A DNA stretch of 64,000 bases from Coleophoma eucalyptorum (Eukaryota > Ascomycota > Leotiomycetes > Helotiales > Dermateaceae): contig JALRME010000007.1 in the NCBI GenBank assembly GCA_026120035.1, positions 434,001 to 498,000 of the forward strand. The letters are read 5' to 3'. Made by a program: the position numbers and the translations under genes. How positions within the stretch are numbered: position 1 is the first letter of the stretch; every line of letters starts with the position of its first letter. Positions 59,560 through 64,000 of this stretch are shown piece after piece. Under the pieces are notes generated by a model. That model ran no database searches, had not been told where the DNA came from, and saw nothing but the letters and a program-made list of their open reading frames with translations.

Positions 59560-61346
59560 ATGCTTCATCTTCTAGACGGAGGCTTGCTGGTGCTGGGTCT
59601 CGCTGCAGCGTTCACGCTAGCCAACGACATTCAATCCCCAAAGTCCAAAGTAATCAGAACTGCCGACTCCTACGGCGACACTTTCCAAGCTCGCTGTCTT
59701 GCTTTCGATCCTCTGAGTTTGATCGCTAATGCTACAGTGAATGCTCACGAGTTTGTAACAGCAGGCACGACGCTTCTGTTCCCAGACAACGATGCAACTT
59801 GCTCCCGGCCATCGCAAACGGTCTCGGCGGATGTGTGTCGCATTGCGTTAAACATCAGTACCTCAAGCACGTCTGGTGTTCTGGCCGAGAATTGGTTTCC
59901 ATCAAATTGGACCGGCAGGTTCTTGACTTTGGGCAATGGTGGTATTGATGGCTGTATCAAGTATGAGGATATTAATTATGGGACTATGAATGGCTTTGCT
60001 GCTATCGGATCAAATAATGGCCATAACGGTACGGGTGGACTTGCTTTCTATCATAATGATGGGGTTGTCGAGGATTATGTGTGGCGATCGTGAGTACGCC
60101 CACTGTTCTAAAATGCGTCGCTGATTATGGCAGCATCCATACCATCACCGAGGTGGGCAAGAAGCTCACTAATTCGTTCTACGATGCTACCTTTAATCAC
60201 TCTTACTATTTGGGTTGCTCAGGCGGTGGGAGACAAGGCATCAAGGCTGCCGAGATGTTTCCCAAAGACTTCGACGGAATTGTTGTTGGCGCACCTGGAG
60301 TCAATTACAACAATATGACTTCATGGCGCGCTTCATTCTTTAACAAGACAGGCGCCGCAAACTCGACGGACTTCATCTCTGCCGATACCTGGTCTGGTCT
60401 AATCCACGACGAGATCCTCAACCAGTGTGACACCATTGATGGTGTTGCTGATGGAATTATTGAAGATCCCGAGCTCTGTCACTTTGATCCAACTCCTTTG
60501 GGATGTGAGACGAACAGTAATGGAACCTCTTGTCTAACCGCAGCCCAAGTCCAGATAGTAAAAGAGGTTTTCACCCCTCTATATGGAGCGAGTGGGGAAC
60601 TAGTGTTTCCCGCTATGCAACCAGGAAGTGAGCAGGCGGCAACACAGAAAATGTACAATGGTGCACCATTCTCATATTCACTGGTTCGTGATCTTCACCC
60701 CCCTTCAAGTTAAGTTCGTAAATTAAAACCTGCATAGGATTGGTTCCGATACGTAGTCTACCAAGATCCAACCTGGGATGATACACACTTCAGCACAGCC
60801 GATATCACAGCAGCCCAAGCCCTAAATCCCTTCAACGTCCAAACCTGGCCTTCAGACCTGAGTTCTTACACAGGGGCCTCTCACCGCGGCAAGATTCTAG
60901 TATACCATGGCCAGCAAGACCAGCAGATAACATCCTTCAATACGCCGCGATTCTACGCGCGTCTCCTAGAGGGAATGAATCTCACACATGTCGAGATGGA
61001 CTCCGTCCTCCGCTTCTTTCGCATCAGTGGCATGACGCACTGTAATTCTGGACCTGGGCCTTGGATGATTGGACAAGCGACAATTGGTGCTGTGTCGAGC
61101 AATGACACCATAGGCGTTGGGTTTGATCCAAAATCCAATGTTCTAGCTGCGATGGTGGACTGGGTTGAGAACGCACATCCGCCTGACACGATCGAAGGAA
61201 CGAAGTTTATCAATGACAGCCAAGCGGCGGGTGTGGCATTTAAGAGGAGGCACTGCAGGTATCCATACCGTAATACGTTCTTGGGTGGTGATTCTACTTC
61301 GCCGGATAGTTGGACTTGTGTCTTGGAGGACTATCCTTCGTATTAA
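59560..61346 (+). CDS. Secreted tannase / feruloyl esterase family protein
   Basis: Exons 59560-60089, 60134-60683 and 60738-61346, with introns of 44 and 54 nt, give 562 residues. The frame is open upstream but only from a TTG; the first ATG, 59560, gives a proper signal peptide (MLHLLDGGLLVLGLAAAFTLA). The catalytic triad is Ser206 (GCSGGGRQG), Asp421 (HGQQDQQI) and His461 (GMTHCNSGPG). Cys205 and Cys462, beside Ser and His, form the characteristic CS-D-HC disulfide. Many N-x-S/T sites point to a glycosylated secreted enzyme. PF07519 members hydrolyse gallate esters of tannins or feruloyl/p-coumaroyl esters of plant cell walls; the exact substrate is not readable. The second intron has an atypical donor, GTTCGT. 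Fits a plant-associated or saprotrophic life style. Confidence 0.95.
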
Positions 61347-63019
61347 TAATTGACGAGTCCTGGCAGATATATTAATCTTAATCTTTTTGGGCCCCCAATC
61401 ATCTTTAAAGAAATAATTTTCTTTCTTGCTTTACCCTGCTTCTTTCAGTGCCCACCTGCATGCTCATGACGTAGCGTGATGATCTCGACACCAGGTCAGC
61501 GTCAGTTCAACAACTCACACTCACGCGACACCACCCCCCCCCCCAGGCCCCGGCTCGCTCACGGGGCACCCAGGAATAATTATTCTAATAGCTACGACCA
61601 GAGCCATTAAGACATGAAGCAAATACTCCAAAGCAAGAGTTTAAAAAGGTTCCTTTATACTAGTCTCGAGAATGCTGGTCTATGAAATAACTACTTTACT
61701 CGCATTAGGGGAATTCCACAACTATGATGACTTAATACCCAAAGTCTCGACCTAACTTCATGTTGCTTTGCCAATAAAGTCATTAGCCAAAGACCAGCCG
61801 CACATTCTGTAAGCACTTCAATATTTCAATACCTCTAAGGTCCCAGATCCACTAAAGCTCTCACCCAACTCAAGTATACAATTTGTAGTAGGTACACACA
61901 CAGCCAGTCCACCCCACCCACTTCAAACTCATCTGAAAAAACCCCTACCACATGCACACCCCACATGCACCCATCCAAATGCATCCAAAAAACCGGGCCC
62001 ACCAGCCAGGTTCACCTCCATCCAACTCCTGGAATTGAAAAAAATCAAAACCCAATCCCAAACCCCCAGGGCGATGCAACGCAGCCAATCCACCAAAAGA
62101 GATAAAAAGACCGAACAGAAGGTAAAAAAAAAGCAAAACCAAAAAAAGTGTCACATGGCATGGAGCGCCTCTAACAGGCTTTTTAAAAGCCTACGCAGCT
62201 TGGTTTCGCATGCAGCTCTGGCTTGCTTTCGTTCCAATGGGTTGCCCATCGCATCGCAGAGCCGTGCTGATGATGACTACATGAGATGCGCTAGGGGATG
62301 ACCGAAGCCTGGGCGGTGGGATCTGGGTAGAAAAAAAAAGAAAAAAAAAAAGAAAGTGTGTGACGGGTGCATTTGGTATGGGGTAGGTACAGTAAGGTTG
62401 AGAGGTAGGTAAGGGTGGTCGTGGGGGAAAGAGAAGAACGGGTTGGAGAGAGCAAGAAGGATGATCCTGGTTTTGTGAAACTGGGAGGGTGCGCGGAGGA
62501 GGGGGGAGTGGATTGTGGGGTATGGGGAAGCGGGTGATGCCTTGAGTGGATAACCTTTTTTTTTTGTTTTGTTTTGTTTTCTTGAAGGCATGTGCAGAAA
62601 GCTTGTACATACAACATGAAAGAAAAGCGCGCCAGTGTCATTTTGTTCAATTCGGTTCAATTTCTATACTATCATCTTCTAGTAAAGATGATCTTCTTAA
62701 CAATGATGAGATGAAATTGTGGTAAAAGATTTCTTTGTGCAAGAATTAGAGTTATAAAAGATCATTCAAAAGTCTCCCCCACAGGACGCAAGCAAAGAAT
62801 ATAAAATTCCAAAATCAAAAGTGGTATCATCCCAAATCCAACATGCGGGCCAGTAAGTATGGTCGTGCCAAAAATCCCGACCCCCAATCTTTTTGAAATT
62901 TCAAAACTGTCCATGTACTTTCCCATCTCCGCTTTCTGAGTTCCCTAGGCACTGCACGTAGTAAAAATCCCACACAATACAGCAAAAGATATCGCAAGGA
63001 ACTAGGCTGGTTGCTCTCT
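61347..63019. other. Intergenic with simple-sequence tracts
   Basis: About 1.7 kb between convergent genes. Contains an 11-base C-run (61534-61544), A-rich runs at 62034-62150 and 62330-62360, a G-rich tract at 62483-62534 and T-runs near 62552-62580. Overlapping minus-strand frames at 62191-62660 are low-complexity products of these tracts. Confidence 0.6.
62483..62534 (+). repeat. G-rich tract, possible quadruplex
   Basis: Six runs of three or more G (62483-62485, 62487-62489, 62501-62506, 62517-62520, 62524-62527, 62532-62534) fall within 52 bases on the plus strand. It sits in the 3' flank of the gene at the right edge. Confidence 0.6.
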
Positions 63020-64000
63020 TCACTTCTTTTCTTCTTCAGAATCAGAAAAGTCATCTCCATGGCCCATGAAGTCATCGCCATCCCTGTGCTTCCCTGGCGA
63101 CCACATGCTCAGAATACTACCATGACGCTCCGAGCCAGAATACGCGCGCCCTTTTTTCTGGGGGCCGCCTGGTAGTTCCGTCTTCAGGCCAGCACTGTTA
63201 ATACTTGAGCGAGTAGACATGCGGTCACTGTCCTTGTCCTTGTCCTTCACATCTTCGTACTCATGCGCAGCAAACTCATGGTCGTCACTGTTATCCGTCC
63301 ATAAACTGAGGACCGATCCACGACGATCCTTGGCATTAGTCGTGCTACCACGGCGAACATTTGTGATCTGAGGAACCTCGAGAGCAGGTGCGCCACTGAG
63401 GGTGCGCTTGTGTGAGTTTTCGGGATAGTTCTCGATGATGGGTCGTGCAGGGCCATTATTGCTGGACGAGCGGCGCTCTTTGGGCTCTCTGGGCATGTTT
63501 GCCGCTTCATCATGGTCGTCTGCGAAGACGCCGAGAATACTGCCGTGTCGACCTTCGGCCAATCTCTTCTCGCGCTCCTCCTTCGACAGGGTTGGGTAGT
63601 TCTCAATCTTCTCGATGCCAACGATGGAACTACGGCGCTCGGACACTGGCTCTTCGGGGAGAACCATGGCGTCGTCGAAGTGCTGGTTGTTCTTGTTGAA
63701 GGCGCTCAGAACACTACCCTGTCGATTCTCAAGATACTCTTTTTGCAGTTGAGGGTAATTTTCAATCTTTTCGAGCTGCGTCACGCCAGCACTGGATGCG
63801 CGGCGCTTTCGCTCATATTCAGCACGCTCGGCTGGATCTTCAACTAGAGCAACCCCATCCTGGTGACCGACTTCGAAAGTACTCAAGATACTACCGGCGC
63901 GGGCCTTCGCGGGCATTCCAGACGTGGATGGATAGTTGTTGATCTTGTTCCATTTCAATCCACCGATGGTTTGACGCAAATGTTGCGCGGCGAAGCTGTC
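63020..64000 (-). CDS. ENYP / GS(I/V)L repeat protein, 5' end outside window
   Basis: The frame is open from the window edge (64000) to TGA at 63020, 326 residues. No ATG opens it here, so the start lies beyond the window. The protein is hydrophilic and built on repeats of about 50-60 residues. Each has a (K)IENYP or NNYP motif, then a basic site followed by GSILS-F or GSVLS-W (RAGSILSTF, RQGSVLSAF, RHGSILGVF, RRGSVLSLW, RHGSILSMW), and between these RRxS(S) sites. NYP occurs four times, GS(I/V)L five times. The tail is acidic (DFSDSEEEKK). The RRxS sites fit basophilic kinases such as PKA. Family not recognised; a scaffold or phospho-regulated adaptor is an inference. Confidence 0.8.
   Translation of the reverse strand, partial: DSFAAQHLRQTIGGLKWNKINNYPSTSGMPAKARAGSILSTFEVGHQDGVALVEDPAERAEYERKRRASSAGVTQLEKIENYPQLQKEYLENRQGSVLSAFNKNNQHFDDAMVLPEEPVSERRSSIVGIEKIENYPTLSKEEREKRLAEGRHGSILGVFADDHDEAANMPREPKERRSSSNNGPARPIIENYPENSHKRTLSGAPALEVPQITNVRRGSTTNAKDRRGSVLSLWTDNSDDHEFAAHEYEDVKDKDKDSDRMSTRSSINSAGLKTELPGGPQKKGRAYSGSERHGSILSMWSPGKHRDGDDFMGHGDDFSDSEEEKK

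Noticed and set aside
62191..62660. Three overlapping minus-strand frames of 119-139 codons
   Set aside because: Produced by purine/pyrimidine-rich tracts and A/T runs, so they read as P, S, F and K runs in every frame.
1..64000. tRNA, 5S rRNA, CRISPR array or secondary-metabolite cluster
   Set aside because: I looked for TTCGA-type T-loop contexts, the fungal 5S start and large synthase motifs by eye and found none that held up. A tRNAscan or antiSMASH run would be decisive.

Overview
The window is nuclear DNA from a filamentous ascomycete (Pezizomycotina; a Leotiomycetes-type genome is my inference, not something the sequence proves). The reasons are genes interrupted by short introns of about 45-230 nt with GTRNGT donors and CTAAC-like branch points, about one gene per 3 kb, and fungal protein types: a HET-domain protein, an RTA1-like protein, a Rho1 exchange factor with DEP, DH, PH and CNH domains, a tannase, an NmrA-like protein and an HSPA12-like actin-fold ATPase. 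I rebuilt exon junctions by reading the donor, the acceptor and the reading frame on both sides. Most spliced proteins end at lengths usual for their families.

Left part (1-20 kb): RTA1-like membrane protein (+), HET-domain protein (-), a small damaged or spliced ORF (-), and a BTB/POZ-domain protein (-). Upstream of the BTB gene lies an accessory-looking stretch (8.6-11.6 kb) with an 18-bp minisatellite, a 141-bp tandem array and a decayed coding fragment. Housekeeping genes follow: splicing factor ISY1 (+), an 86-residue small protein (-) and the Rho GEF ROM2 (-).

Middle (20-45 kb): Cu/Zn superoxide dismutase (+), Tudor-SN nuclease-fold protein (+), transaldolase (+), a prolyl-4-hydroxylase-type oxygenase (+), a PPN2-type vacuolar polyphosphatase (+), two divergent conserved fungal genes of unknown function, an NmrA-like protein (-) followed on the same strand by an unrecognised pseudogene, and the mitochondrial ribosome-assembly GTPase MTG1 (-).

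Right part (44-64 kb): a BOR1-type anion/borate transporter (+), the PHD-finger protein CTI6 (-), a conserved protein with a four-nucleotide first coding exon (+), an HSPA12-like protein (-), a coiled-coil protein (+), a secreted tannase/feruloyl esterase (+), and at the right edge the 3' part of a protein with repeated ENYP and GS(I/V)L motifs (-).

There is no biosynthetic cluster, CRISPR array, rRNA or tRNA gene that I can recognise. The genes look like ordinary scattered chromosomal genes rather than one pathway. The points most worth a second look are the 141-bp array whose period keeps a reading frame, the decayed coding fragments that flank intact genes, the ENYP/GS(I/V)L repeat protein, and the very small coding exons.
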